A program made the translations under genes and the position numbers. The notes beneath the pieces were generated by a model. The model saw nothing but the letters and a program-made list of their open reading frames with translations, searched no databases and was not told the origin of the DNA. From the NCBI RefSeq assembly GCF_050003625.1, contig NC_134400.1, forward strand, positions 225,596,085 to 225,660,084: 64,000 nucleotides of DNA, in the 5' to 3' direction. This DNA comes from Haematobia irritans. Lineage: Eukaryota > Arthropoda > Insecta > Diptera > Muscidae. Numbering within the stretch: position 1 is the stretch's first letter; the number at the start of each line of letters is the position of its first letter. This document shows, one piece after another, positions 34,319-46,830 of the stretch.

Positions 34319-35918
34319 TATATTTTTTAACTTTTAATTTAGAACACATTGATAAACGTATTTTCAAGAAAATCAAAGCATTTGTATTATGATGCTATAA
34401 TGCTTTATTCCAATTCACAGCACTGTGGCACATAAATACACTAAGCTTTAAAATCCATAATGTTTAGGCAAAAATTCCTGAAGGCATTTAAATTGCCGTA
34501 AATTAATGAATGACTCTTTCGCATATAATACGATTTTTGTTTGTGGTATTCTTAACATAAATTCCACCTCATCCTTGAATTTTTTGTTTTGGCAAAAGCA
34601 ACAAATCAGCTAATGGCTAAGGGGATTATAAAAAATTGAGATTGAGTCAAAGATCGTATGACGACTACAATCTCGCACACATTAAGCACGCGCCATAAGA
34701 ATTCCTCTGTGGGGGAGGTCTTTATCATACATATTTAAGAGCATAATTTTTTTAAAAATTAATTATGATAAAGTGTTATATATATATTTTTTTTTTTAAT
34801 TTTATTAGAAACTCATTACACATACTACTTATATAAAACGTGTGGAATTTGTGAATTCTATGGAAATTTGTTATATGAGGATTTGCATACACAACGATTG
34901 CCATTGAATTTAACAAAATGATTAATACGTTTGGTTATTAAAAATAATTTGTATGATTCAATGAAATGCAACCTATTTCAAACCAAATGAAATCCTTTGC
35001 AATCGAATCGATTTCATGATAGGAAGTAGTACTGCAACAGAAACACATCATTAAAGGATTTATTTCTTATTCTTCACATTGAACAACTGATATTGAGTGT
35101 TTTTTGTTACAAATGCTGTTTGTTCACTTTGGTCCGTTTCTTTTGGGGATTTAAATGTTAATTTCATGTTGTTTTCTTCAACACGTGTTTGAAATCAACA
35201 TACTACAGTCAAGAGCCAAGAGTTAACAGCCGGAGAATAACAACAGTCATAGCCTCTGCCACAGACTGAACGAGGAAATGCACTGTACAAATTTGGTTCA
35301 TAGTAAATTAAGCCATAAACTAACACAGAGCATTGGCAACCAGAACTTTGCATAGGAATGAATGCATATATGAATGCAAGTCGGTATTCCAACAATCGGA
35401 ATTGCTTGCATCGACGACGACGAGTAGTAATATAGACGCAAACAGCACGTAACGCAGTACTGCATCACATATAAGACACACCGTTTGAGTGCGAAACATG
35501 TGCAACTAAATGTAATTTAGACATAATCATAAACAAAAGACTTAAGCAACGAACTTAATGGTCATACTGCTGCACTGTATTCCTTCCAGTCGTCGAACCA
35601 AGCATAGTGTTGAGGTAACAACATTTCCACCATCCATTCAAACCAAAAAAGGGATTTTGCTCTGCCATTGATGTAGTTGTATTGTTTTTGTTTTACTTCA
35701 ATTGTCCAAGCTCGATCTAAATTAGATGATTCAAATAAACGAAAGTCGTACATTTGTTTTGAATGTCACAGAAGACAACGTGTGAGAGATTGTTTTTTAT
35801 TTTACAAATAGATAAAAAATGTCGCTTTGAATCTTTTTCAATTTGATACAGCTGCAGTTAAAATCCTCTGAAAGTTATTTACTACAAGTGGTGATAATGG
35901 CCAGTTAGACAAGTATTA
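34319..35918. other. Non-coding, unassigned
   Basis: No gene or element ends recognised. Short minus-strand ORFs at 35195-35753 show no motifs. Confidence 0.5.
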
Positions 35919-36068
35919 CAGTGGCGTGCAGAACTTTTGTGTTTACTTTCGTGAACTATAAAATTGGCAGCAATTTTTCAATTTTTCTTTCTTCCATTCT
36001 GAAGAAACAACAACAAAAAAATAGTAAAGCAAAGCGATAATACTCCCGATTTTGAACATTTAAATTAA

Positions 36069-36311
36069 CCCTTTAATGCCCAATCCCGCCCTTAGGCGGG
36101 CTTCATTTAATGCGAAAGCTTTTAGTAAAACACACCTTAAGACAACAAAAATGGGTAAAATAAAAAGAAAACTTAGTTTAAACTGTTCAAGAGGCTTTGC
36201 AGCATATACTGAATTTTACCGTATACATTTTTCCTGTTCAGTTTTCCTGCTTTTGTGTCTTTATCATTGAAATTTTAATCAGCTGGCTAAAAAAGTTGGG
36301 GTATTAGAGGG
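36069..36311. mobile_element. piggyBac-type MITE
   Basis: The element is 243 bp with TTAA at 36065-36068 and 36312-36315, outer CCCTTTAATGCCC/inverse of CCCTCTAATACCC, and a CCCGCCCTTAGGCGGG inner palindrome. A TTAA target with CCC ends is the piggyBac signature. No transposase. Confidence 0.85.
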
Positions 36312-36365
36312 TTAAATTGTATGAGGATTACTTCTTTACTATTCGGTCTATAACCTTTTATTTTT

Positions 36366-37512
36366 TAGCAACATTGTTAGTTCGGACTCGGCTATAAAAA
36401 GGAGGTCCCTTGTCATTGAGCTTAACATGGAATCGGGCAGCACTCACACGGATGAAAAAGGCTGTTTTTCATATGTTTGGCTATAAACATTATATGTTTG
36501 GAACACCAATTTTTCAACACAATATTTTTAAGTACAAGCATATAATGTTCATAAACTAGCATAATATGTTTAGGACATATATGTTAATATGTTAGAACAT
36601 ATTATGTTTGGGACATAAAATGTTTGTAAATATAATATGCTTGGATGCAAACATATATTAATTTAGAAATAGCCTATAAACATATATGTGTTTAGTAGCT
36701 TGGAGCGCTATTTAACAGGGAGCGATATTGAATTAAGTTGGTGGTTGTTGCTTGTTATTACAAAATTAACATTTTATTTTTCCTTGGGCAATTGATCAGC
36801 TACTTCTTTGATCCTTACAAACTGTGTGGTCCGCTGTTCGAATCCCCGTCCGGCAAAAGGTAAAATTAAAATAAAAAAATCATACAATTGAATAATTTCT
36901 TCTACAATGTTTGTATTACAGAAAAAGGTGCTAAGAACTAAAAAATCTCGTGGAAGTGAGAAAGATGTGGGGGAATATACAATTGGGCAGAAACAAAATT
37001 TTGAGCATTCAGGTCGAAAACCTATGTTGTTAGCACCTATATTACCTGTTTATTTTCATAATTCGTTATGATTGTAAATATATAAATAAATAAATAAAAT
37101 TTTGAGCACAATATTGTTTGGGAGAATTTTTTTTAAGCATATAATATTTTTGGGTGCAAAATGCTTCCAAACATATTATATGTTCACATAATAAGATATT
37201 GTTTTTTGGAAGACAACATTATTGAATTTGGATGCAAAAATACAAAATGTTTGGAACTTAGACTACCCAAACATATATTGTTTAGACTAATATGCTTTCA
37301 AACATATTATATATTGGAAGCGATCAAACATATAAATGTTTGGGCAATACCCAAAAATGTATATGCTTGAAGCAAAATATGTTTGGGAGTATATGTTACA
37401 GAAGCGATTTTTTGTGAGCGTGCAGTGATAAGAGAGAAGTTCACCACTGTGGTATCACAATGGACTGAATAGTCTAAGTGAGCCTGATACATCGGGCTAC
37501 CACATAACCTAA
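36366..37512 (+). repeat. SINE1 body and tail, split by a family A element
   Basis: Left part 36366-36446 (TTCGGACTCGGCTATAAAAA, ATGGAATCGGGCAGCACTCA) and right part 37423-37512 (GTGATAAGAGAGAAGTTCAC to CCTAACCTAA). Removing the A element restores the order seen at 50210-50275. Confidence 0.85.
36447..37422 (+). mobile_element. Complete TA-CAC element family A
   Basis: The element is 976 bp. Ends CACGGATGAAAAAGG and TTTTTTGTGAGCGTG. It is flanked by CA on both sides, not TA. The interior has two arrays of ACATATATGTTTGG-type motifs around a SINE2 module (36790-36860) and the block GAAAAAGGTGCTAAGAACTA. Non-coding. Confidence 0.85.
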
Positions 37513-37746
37513 CCTAATATGTTTTGGTATACCTTCAACTACTTCCTATCTAAAATTAGAAAAAACGAGTTATGTTTGTTGTGATTTTATATTTGAATAT
37601 CTCTAATTTTTGTTATTTTAGTTAGAATAGAACAAAGAATAAACGAATGGAATATTGTTTTGATTTTCTTTGTTATTGTCCATTTTAGAGTTCACGAAAT
37701 TTCAAAACAATACAACATATTCTGTACTCATTTCTGCACGTCACTG

Positions 37747-38377
37747 TATGTAATGGTGTTACAATTTAATCGATACACCTTGGCAGGAAAAATTATTTAT
37801 GTTTGTTCTTTTTTTAATATATGAATAAAATATAAAACAAACCAGCTAACATATAATATCTTAAACACAGCTTGAGATGCTCTTTGGGGGTCCTTGGTTG
37901 AGTTTTGTGTTTGTGATGTTTGTTTCTTTCTGGGGTTCCTTATAATGGCACGGCAACTGAACATTAGTCATTTGTGCTGTGTTTTGGTGGAGCAACATTG
38001 AATGAAGAAAACTAAAAAGATAATATTCTCGGTGTGAAGCCTCTTAAAAAATTAAATACAAAAAGGACCGAAAGTGTTTCGCAATTAATTTTGTGATTTG
38101 TCAAACAAATTTTCAAAAAACATTTTTCATTGACTTTGTCATTGCTTGGGTTTTTGTGAAGACAACTTATTATTGTAGCTGGTTAGGAAGTTTCAAATTT
38201 TTTTATTTTCAAGTTTTGTATTCCTCTAAAATGGGAAGATTTCTTGCAATGTTTAATTAATAGACACATGTATAGAACATTATATGGAGAAAATATAAAA
38301 TGATGAAAAATACAAATCAGAAAAATGTATAACAAAACATATTGGAGTAATATATTGACACAACGCTTCAAACTGTA
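37747..38377. other. Non-coding, unassigned
   Basis: Nothing recognised. Confidence 0.5.
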
Positions 38378-38879
38378 CACAGAAAAAAGTTTCCGTAGTT
38401 AAACTAACTCTAAATTTAACTTATTTTTATTGGAAAAAATTTATTTGCTAGTAGTTAAATTTTATTATTTTTATCGAAATTTTCCACAGCTTAATGAAAT
38501 CTTACTTTTTTAAGTATGTCTCAAAAATTTTATGAACTAAACGTGAGTATAAAGTTCAATGACCGTACACATACGTTCAATATGAACTAAAGCAAAAGAA
38601 GATTTTCGTACGATTCCCAAAAATAGTAAGAATGAACTACTGTATGGTTAAAATGGTCATGATTTGGCGCCAATGATTTTCTTCTTTACTTTTAGTTAAT
38701 TTTTTCTTCTATGAGAGGATGTAATTTCGTAAACTGCAGTTAAAAAGTACAAAAGGGCATTAAAATTTCCTGGTTTTAACAACGCTTTGTGGAAATTCCA
38801 AAATGTGGAGCAAAATTTAGTTCAATTTCCGTGCGAGGTAGTTCATTCTTCCTATAAAACAGTTCACTTTTTTTCGGTG
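38378..38879 (+). mobile_element. CACAG-type TA element
   Basis: The element is 502 bp. TA at 38376-38377 and 38880-38881; ends CACAGAAAAAAGT and inverse CACCGAAAAAAAGT. Its left 340 bp is repeated in reverse at 34008-34316. Confidence 0.78.
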
Positions 38880-40260
38880 TACATCATTGGTGGCTAGCCT
38901 TGGATTTTTTTTCATGAAGCTACGAGGCAACTTTAATTGGATATATGTATTGGAATAGGAGTTGAATAGCTTGGATTTTAAGCATGTATTAAGTTCGTAC
39001 CTCCAAATAGCTAATAACAGTTTTAGTTTCAAATCAGTACATGAATAGAAAAACTTGACAGAAAACTTGATCAAGTGTTCAGAACTCTGCGCTTAATGTG
39101 GGATGCGTCCACAGTGATCTGTTGGTGGGTTGGGTAAGTATAGTATATAGGTTCATGAAAGTGAATCAACACACATGTTGTGCCAAACGGAGAACAGACG
39201 GTGTCAATCTGAGAACGATAAAATGACACCATGCGTAGTCAAAACAACAACCAGCGTTCATGATCTGAAAACGTAATATTTTCCAATAAAAAAAAAATAA
39301 TAAAGAAAATCAACCAATTTATATAAAAAAGAAAATTACCAATTTATAAAAAAAGAAATGTCTACTGAAAGCCGTTCATAAAATCGTGAAAGTCCGTTTC
39401 ATTTTGTTGCCGTCCGTTCACGATTTTGAAATGTATTGTTTTCTATTACTGTGTGTCCCGTGATTACAGATGGGACACATGTCAGCTACCTTGCCTGATC
39501 TTAGTTGGCCCTAAACTATCCTGCTCTGGCTTGGGAAGCCTCTTTCTCCGTGCGATGACAAAACTTTACATTTCTGGGTTGTGGTTGTATAACTTGCCAC
39601 AGTTTTAACTGTAGCATTCTGACAGTTTTTTATGTTATTTTACTGCGATATCCAGATTTGGTGAGGGATATCCTCACATTTCTTGCAGTGAAATGACTGG
39701 TAAGATCTCCAAGATAGATGTTTTAATGGATCGTAGATGTCACCAATAAGCAAGTATGACGTTCTGATTGCATAGTCGTGCACATATGACACAATCTGTC
39801 TGCTGTTGGACGGTGAACACTATGGAATCCATGTTGATGTTTGGCAGCTGCATAAAGCTCCACAAGGCTTGAGAGGAATGATATCTCATGTACGAGTATC
39901 TTGGCTACTGGTGAGAAAAAGGTAATCTGTTTGTACGATTAACCCTTGTTGGAGTCTTTGCCAGGCTTCCGTAGTGGAATCACTCTCTTCTTTTTACTCG
40001 ATTACTCTTGAGATGCTCAATCTACGGTCGGCAAAAAAAAATTGGGGCATCCCTTCACTAAATAGTCTTCAAGTCTACAAATGTTGAAGCCGTTATCCAA
40101 CTCCAAAAACCAAAAATGTATCTGAAATACATATGTTAATGACGATGTTAAGTATTGAACACGGCTGTTTAACGGGTTCATTCAAATGAGATATAACTCC
40201 TATTGCGTGGGACAAGATTTCGAACATAACTAAGAAGGAATAAACCTCAAAAACTTTTTG
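38880..40260. other. Non-coding, unassigned
   Basis: Less AT-rich around 39450-39950 than its surroundings. This may be a decayed mobile element, but no domain could be identified on either strand. Confidence 0.4.
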
Positions 40261-40261
40261 G

Positions 40262-40345
40262 CGTTTGGTCGAAACTGGGATTTAACCCATGACCCTTTGG
40301 ATGCAAGGCGACCATGCTAACCATTGCACAACGCTGGCTTTCAAT
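40262..40345 (-). repeat. SINE1 head, inverted
   Basis: TTGGTCGAAACTGGGATTTA, then GCGACCATGCTAACCATTGC: the reverse of the SINE1 tRNA-like head, with a mutated B box. Confidence 0.65.
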
Positions 40346-41006
40346 GTATAGAAACCACTAATAAGGACGATAGGATGCCATATACTACCGAGAGTATATA
40401 TGTAAGTATTTTTTAAGTATTAACTCAGTGCCATTGTATCGGGCCATAATCCCTCGCTATGATTTTTCGACATTCCAACTGCTCATGAATTACATTCAGT
40501 CAGAATGAATGTAAAAAAACTCTTCGAGTCAAGGTTATTTGGTTACTAAAATTTTGCGCAAAGATAATCTAGAGAAACTCTATATGCTGTTGCAAGAGTT
40601 CAATGTAATGTCAGCTATTTAATCGACTAAATCGCTACTGTATATTCGAATAACCAGGTTATTGCTGCAATTGCTATACAAATGAAACAGCATTGCCTTA
40701 CAATTGCAGAAATAAGTTAAGTTTCGCTATGTCGACATTTACCATTTACAAAGAATCGAATTGTACAAAACCTTGAATCCTGAACCCATTTGTAGCAGAA
40801 ATTATAAAAATTGATAAGAACATAGGGTGTCTCTGTTTGGTGTGATAAGTTTTTTTATATAGAAAATATTTCACCGAAAAACATAAAAAACATACACTGG
40901 TAGAAAAAACTTTTAATGAAATTTTATATTTTTACGGCGCCAGTTGGTTAATTATATTTTTTACTTGCAGCATACTCTCTCTCCATCTCTCTTTCTAAAC
41001 ACATAT
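40346..41006. other. Non-coding, unassigned
   Basis: No gene recognised. At 40894 ACACTGGTAGAAAAAAC resembles the end of another TA-flanked element. Confidence 0.4.
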
Positions 41007-41204
41007 ATGTTTATAGGCTATTTCTAAATTAATATATGTTTGCACCCATTTAAAAGAATATTATGTCCCAAACATAACATATATGTTGGAAACATGTTAT
41101 GCTAGTGTATAAATTATTATATGCTTGCACATATACAAGTTGAGCTACGAACAGATCACTTTTACACCGAAACATATGAAAAACAGTCTTTTTCGTCCGT
41201 GTAG
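41007..41204 (-). mobile_element. Family A element fragment
   Basis: Contains the motif series ACATATATGTTTATAGGC to TTTTTCGTCCGTG, followed by TA. It corresponds to the right end of the reversed A copy at 48315-49125. Confidence 0.75.
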
Positions 41205-41868
41205 CATTAAGTTTTTCTATCATTTCGCTTACTCTGCTTCGATCAGATCAACGTTAGTGATTTGCTGAAGCTAGGATGTTGACTCATTATAGGTAAGTTA
41301 AATTTTATTTTCAAGACTTTATTTTGCACTATTTGTATTTTTGTATTTGAAGCAGAATAGAAGATCACGGCTTATCATTATTTTAAGCATTAATATCTTA
41401 TTCTCAACATTCAAAGAAGATGATCTTTTCATAAAAGTATAAATGGTCTTAATGTGTTTACTACATTTATGTACAATATAGCCAATGTGATTAATGAATA
41501 TTAAGTTTTAATATTATCGAATTCAATGTCGGTTTGGCGAATGAAACAATCTTTTTGATTCCTACTGAAATATATTGCTTGAGTTTTATAGCAGTTTACC
41601 GAAGTTCTGGAACTCAGAAAAGTTTGAACAGTTTAAATAAAACCATGAAGGAATTTTATCAACTTTAAGATAAAACCATCATGCCGTTCAATCCAATCCA
41701 ATGGACAATCTACATTTACTTGTACCACACTGGTAAATTATTGTGTGTCGCACTTTTTAATAATCCTCATGATTCTTATTAAAGGATGTATAGAAATATA
41801 TGTCAATTTTAGATAATATTGAATTCGTGGCCTCTAGTGAAATTTCTGGTATGCCATTCATCATGGTG
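41205..41868. other. Non-coding, unassigned
   Basis: AT-rich, nothing recognised. Confidence 0.5.
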
Positions 41869-42163
41869 CACGCAAAGAAAAAAAAAACGTTTGGAAAACG
41901 TGTACCGAAAACGTTTTTCTTTTGTTAGATTTTTTTGAATTGCTTCGAAAATTTTAAACTTTTATCACCAAAAAAATTCGTTTGTTACAAAATTTTTATT
42001 TTTTCAATAAAAAAAAATATTTTTGAACCAAAAACACAGTCCATTTCGTTTATATCAAGCACTATTCTTTTCTGACTTTAAGTCTTTAATAAGACACATT
42101 TTACAGTTTCATAGTAAAAATGTAATAAAATTTGTTTAATCGGCTCGTGGGCGCCGCAAACTA

Positions 42164-44094
42164 TCCCAGCAAAAAAAAAATTGGAAGTTGTTCCACAAAT
42201 ATTTCTTTTAAAGCGCATCCCGGAATCCATCACCAAGTTTTTTCCACTTCCGATACAGTCCTTTTGGACAAGTCCACAAACATTTCTTTCAAAGCGTATA
42301 CCGGGATCCCCTATCGATTTTCTTTCACTTCCGATGTAATCCTTTTGGATAAGTCTTAGAATATACGGAATTAGTGAAAATTTAAGTTTTAGACAATTAA
42401 ATTGCGCAAATAAGAATAGAAAAATCTATAAAAAAGTAAAAAAAAACAATGCATGGTTTTAAGTTGAAATCAAAAACAACAATAATGATTGAATTGAAAG
42501 GATTGAAAAAAAATATTTACGTGATATTAAAGATTACGCAACCTCAATTTTGGGATGCGTAAATTACACACTATTAAGGACAAATTTCTTTAAAATAATA
42601 AAATTTTAATTAAAAGAAATTTTATAATCGTTGCTTCAAAAATTGTTTTCATTAAATTTAGGACACACATTTTGAAAATTTGCGTCCCTTCGTTAAAGTT
42701 GCATGACTTTAAACTCCGGCAAATTTTCGTTAAAGTAAAGAAACTCATTTCTGATTTCAAGAAATCGTCCTTAAATTAACTGAATTATTGAATCTTTAGA
42801 TTTAAGATAAAAAGCTTCAAATATAGACTAAGACTTATTTTGAGGATTTAGCATCTTTGGTTTAAAGTTTTTTGGAATTAAGAAAATATTTTTTACTTCG
42901 AAATATCCGTCATACGTTGGATTTTTAAACTGGCATTTGTTTGTACGTGAATAGCTTTATTAATATACCGGAAAAATATAATGAAAATTCGATAAATGAA
43001 ATCTATATCCTAATTTTAATTTTATAGATCCTAGATTTAAAGCTAAAGATAGGGCGCAAAAAATGTCCTTATTTTAACGAACCCGCATCTTTGGCTCGGA
43101 ATCAATACTAAAATCCTTAAAGGAAGGTCAAAATCTTTGGATCCAAGTAAACTTTTTTTTGAGTGAAGAGTAAACCAACAATAACAAACCAAACCCAGTC
43201 AACTGCATTCAAATCGATGATTTGACTTTGGCAAAGAAAAAGAAATAGGCTTGCAAATTTGTTTAGGCAGTAGCCGACTATCAAAACCTTTTTTCGGGAG
43301 GTTCAAGTGTAGTTCACTTTGGGTTGAGTGAATTACCCAAATTTATTCTGATAATTGGTTGATAGTTTTGCTGCAAGAAGAGGATGCTGATGAGGAATGT
43401 GGTAATTCCGAAACAGCATACTTTTCCTCTGTTGGTTAAGCTACACTTGTAGTTTAGTCAATGCATGGTTTTAAGCTGAAATCAAAAACAACAATAAAAA
43501 AACATAAATAATTCATCCCCGCTGGGATTTTGACGCTGTACCATTTGACTTTTTCACTTCTATGGAAATTCTTTTGAAAAGGTTTTGCAAATTACAATAA
43601 TTTTTAATTTTTTGTTGATTTTTAAAGGAAAAAATAAATTTATACAAAAATATATGCCGAAAAAAAATAATAAAATAAAAACGATGTATAACATAAAAAT
43701 ATATAAAAATATTAAATAAAAAATTTCCGCTGGTGAGATTTGAAGTAGAGTTCTTTATATTTTCATCCATAATAATAAAGAACATCTCAGGAAGTATTTA
43801 CCGTGGTGTCATATTAGGTTCATGTCACAAACATTTGAATAGACGTTTTGATGCATCGTGTTCAATGGCGTTTGTTTCTGAGTCTGCTAAGGCGTTCTGT
43901 TATGGTGGCAACAGACCCAGGTTCAGCGAAAAAGTTTTTCAATTTGTAAAAATTACATAATAAGAAAATAAAAGTATAACGAAAAACAATAATAACAATA
44001 GTTTTTGTTTTTTAGTTTTTTTTTTAATTTCTCCATCCAAATGAACTCCAAGGCACAAAAAAAAATTCATTGGAAACTCTTTTTTTTGCTGGGA
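42164..44094. mobile_element. TA element D with TCCCAGCAAAAAA ends
   Basis: The element is 1931 bp. TA at 42162-42163 and 44095-44096; ends TCCCAGCAAAAAAAA and TTTTTTTTGCTGGGA. Removing it and one TA rejoins the B sequence GCCGCAAACTATGCTATATA. It contains an ~81-bp tandem duplication (about 42193-42356), a CACTG element, and a ~37-bp direct repeat at 42447 and 43459. No transposase recognised. Confidence 0.85.
42504..43165 (+). mobile_element. CACTG-type element within D
   Basis: Full-length relative of 22980-23478. It ends CTTTTTTTTGAGTG. It is third-level nesting (B, D, this). Confidence 0.7.
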
Positions 44095-44100
44095 TATGCT

Positions 44101-44245
44101 ATATAAGTACACGAGGGCAGTTCGGAAACTTCTTAGCCTAGCACAAAAAGCGCGGTATAAACAGAAAAAAAGTTAAGTGTTTTTGAAACTGCCATCTCTG
44201 TTATGAATACATGTTAAATTTTGTTTCAATCTGGCAACTCCTTCA
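44101..44245 (+). mobile_element. Mariner 5' end fragment
   Basis: CACGAGGGCAGTTCGGAAAC, then TTCTTAGCCTAGCAC: about 90 per cent like 26016-26160. Only the untranslated left end remains. Confidence 0.8.
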
Positions 44246-44290
44246 TATAAAAACGTTTATCACAAAAAGTATATTATTTTTTTGCGTGTA

Positions 44291-44480
44291 CACAGAAAAC
44301 AAAGTAAACTACATTATGGGAAAAAAAACATAAAATTTTTGAAACATACTTGGAATAAAGAACAAATTGTTGGGCTGGGGAAAATTTCTTACAAAATTTT
44401 AAAAATAAACTAAAACAAAATAAAATTTTTACAATAAATATTAGTTTTAGCATCAGTTTTACAATAGACTTTTTTCTGTG
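44291..44480. mobile_element. Short CACAG-type TA element
   Basis: The element is 190 bp with TA at 44289-44290 and 44481-44482. Ends CACAGAAAACAAAGT and ACTTTTTTCTGTG. It directly abuts the right end of the B element and shares its TA. Confidence 0.8.
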
Positions 44481-44482
44481 TA

Positions 44483-45804
44483 TGCCCATACTTGGAAGAG
44501 TTCTTACTCAGATAATGTTTATCCTCTCTACTTCCCAAATTATTCATCCTTTATATTTATTCTTGATTATAATTAAAATTTTGCCACAATCAACGGAAAT
44601 ATTTGGCAAAATATATCCTATGGAAAATGTTTCTCAGCATATATAATTTGTAAATATTTTATCATTCCAAATTATTTGCAAATAATTTCCTTATACTTCT
44701 CATGCTTTTGATTATATTTGCCCTAAACATTGTTACTTAATATTGAACAAATTTTCACATAATTTTGAAAATTAAAGGTTTCCCAACATAAAATTAAATC
44801 TCCCACTAAAACGACTACATAGCAAAATTACCACCACCTCCAGCAGCAACATCAGCAAAATTAACACCGTAGTCATTGTATCGAATTATACGGTATTGTT
44901 ATTAATTCCATATGATCACTATGGAAGCCCTTGAAACAATTGCAGATAATATACAATCATCCTCATTCGACCTGAAAAATAGAGGTGTTGAAATTTATTT
45001 CGTCTCTAACAAAAAGTTGTTAACTTAATTTGTGTTGATGTTTGTTTGTGCCATTTTGGCACCATAGTAGGTAATCGGTCATAGTGTCAGTTAAGTTTGG
45101 AATATTTGTGTCTAATGGCACACAAACGATTGTTATACCCTTCGCTGAAGTTAATTTGTTTCCAGTTGAGTGACTTGTTCAATTCTGCCCTATTGCATTT
45201 GGCCCGATTCGAGTTCAGTTGAGGTTCATTTCCACGTAACGATTGTAATAAAATAATTTTTCACAGTCGTTTGTACGTCGTGTTATGATTATGCAACTCA
45301 CGACAATGACAATTCACGGAAGGACCTTTTGTTTGAACCATCGGCGGAAAGATTCAAGTGTTTGTATTGTGGCCTGAATGCAGTCTTCAAGTGATATGTA
45401 CGTATACGTACTCCAATGTTGCCATGCAGTTAAAATGCCTATTCGTATTTAGGTTGTAGTGCTTTAGTACTAATTTCATTTTGTGTGTTTAAAAGCAATC
45501 GTTGCGTCTCGTTTTATGGGATTTTGACGTTTTATGGGCTTGACGAAATACACTCGAGGAAAATCTCATAATATTGTTTGATGACTACATCAGCCGTAAA
45601 CGGACAGAAAAGGGAACTAGATTTTTTAACACATTATAGAGTAATGTTTAAGACATCAAAGTTTCATATATATAATATACGACCATACAACAATATATTA
45701 ATTTAGAAATTTTGTGTTTATATGTTTAGAGATGTCAGGAAATATATGAGAGCAAATGACTATTGGTTGAAACGTATTGAGAGACATATGTTGCTTTGGA
45801 TAAT
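44483..45804. other. Non-coding, unassigned
   Basis: No gene or element ends recognised. Confidence 0.5.
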
Positions 45805-46830
45805 TATACCCTGCGCCATACTGTGGAACAGGGTATTATAAGTTATTGCATATGTTTGCAACACCCAGAAGGAGACGATATAGACACATGGTGTCTTTGG
45901 CAAAAATGCTCAGTGTGGGCTCCTGAGTCGATATAGCCATGTCCGTCTGTCCGTGAACACATTTTTGTAATCAAAGTCTAGGTCACAGTTTTAGTCCAAT
46001 CGACTTCAAATTTGGCACAAGTATGTGTTTTGGCTCAGAATAGAACCCTATTGATTTTGGAAGAAATTGGTTTAGATTTAGATATAACTCCCATATATAT
46101 CTTTCGCCCGATATGGACTTATATGGCCCCAGAAGTTTTACCCTAATTTGCTTAAAATTTTGCACAAGAAGAGCAATTAACACAATAGTCAAGTGTGCAA
46201 AATTTTATTGAAATCGGTTCAGATTTAGATTTAGCTCCCATATATATCTTTTGTCCGATACGGTCCCAGAAGCCAGAGTTTTACCCCAATTTGGTTGAAA
46301 TTTTGCACTACGAGTACAATTAGTAATGTAGTCAAGTATGCCAAATTTTATTGAAATCGGTTCAGATTTAGAAATAGCTCCCATATATATGTTTTTCTGA
46401 TTTCGACAAAAATGGTCAAAATACAAAAATTTTCGGTGTAAAATCGCCACTGCTTAGTCGAAAAGTTGTAAAAATGACTCTAATTTTCCTAAACTTCTAA
46501 TATATATATATCGAGCGATAAATCATAAATAATCTTTTGCGAAGTTTTCTTAAAATTGCTTCAGATTTAAATGTTTCCCATATTTTTTTACTAACATTGT
46601 GTTCCACCCTAGTGCATTAGCCGACTTAAATTTTAAGTCTATAGATTTTGTAGAAGTCTATCAAATTCTGTCCAGATCGAGTGATATTTAAATGTATGTA
46701 TTTGGGACAAACCTTTATATAGCCCCCAATACAATTGACGGATGTGATATGGTATCGAAAATTTAGATCTACAATGTGGTGCAGGGTATAATATAGTCGG
46801 TCCCGCCCGACTTTAGACTTTCCTTACTTG
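45805..46830 (+). repeat. Repeat R2
   Basis: Starts TATACCCTGCGCCATACTG and ends GTGCAGGGTATAATATAGTC, then GCCCGACTTTAGACTTTCC and TTACTTG. Internal units repeat TCGGTTCAGATTTAGA and TAGCTCCCATATATAT about three times. Non-coding. Confidence 0.85.

Larger units (their letters stand above)
35919..37746. mobile_element. hAT-like element carrying three nested insertions
   Basis: Ends CAGTGGCGTGCAGAA (35919) and inverse TTCTGCACGTCACTG (to 37746), 14 of 15 matched. Further in, both ends share TTTCGTGAACTNTAAAAT at similar depth. No matching 8-bp duplication was seen (AAGTATTA against TATGTAAT), so the superfamily is inferred. Inside are a piggyBac-type MITE, a SINE1 fragment, and a family A element within that SINE. 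Confidence 0.7.
41869..44288 (+). mobile_element. Family B element containing nested element D and a mariner fragment
   Basis: Starts CACGCAAAGAAAAAAAAAAC; the right end TTTTTTTGCGTG is at 44288, followed by TA. It is interrupted at 42164-44094 by D. It lacks the SINE1 segment found at 55930-56008, and SINE2 is replaced by a mariner 5' fragment (about 44101-44245). Confidence 0.75.

Noticed and set aside
39426..39950. Possible LINE or LTR remnant
   Set aside because: Composition differs from neighbours, but no reverse transcriptase, integrase or zinc-knuckle pattern could be read with confidence on either strand.
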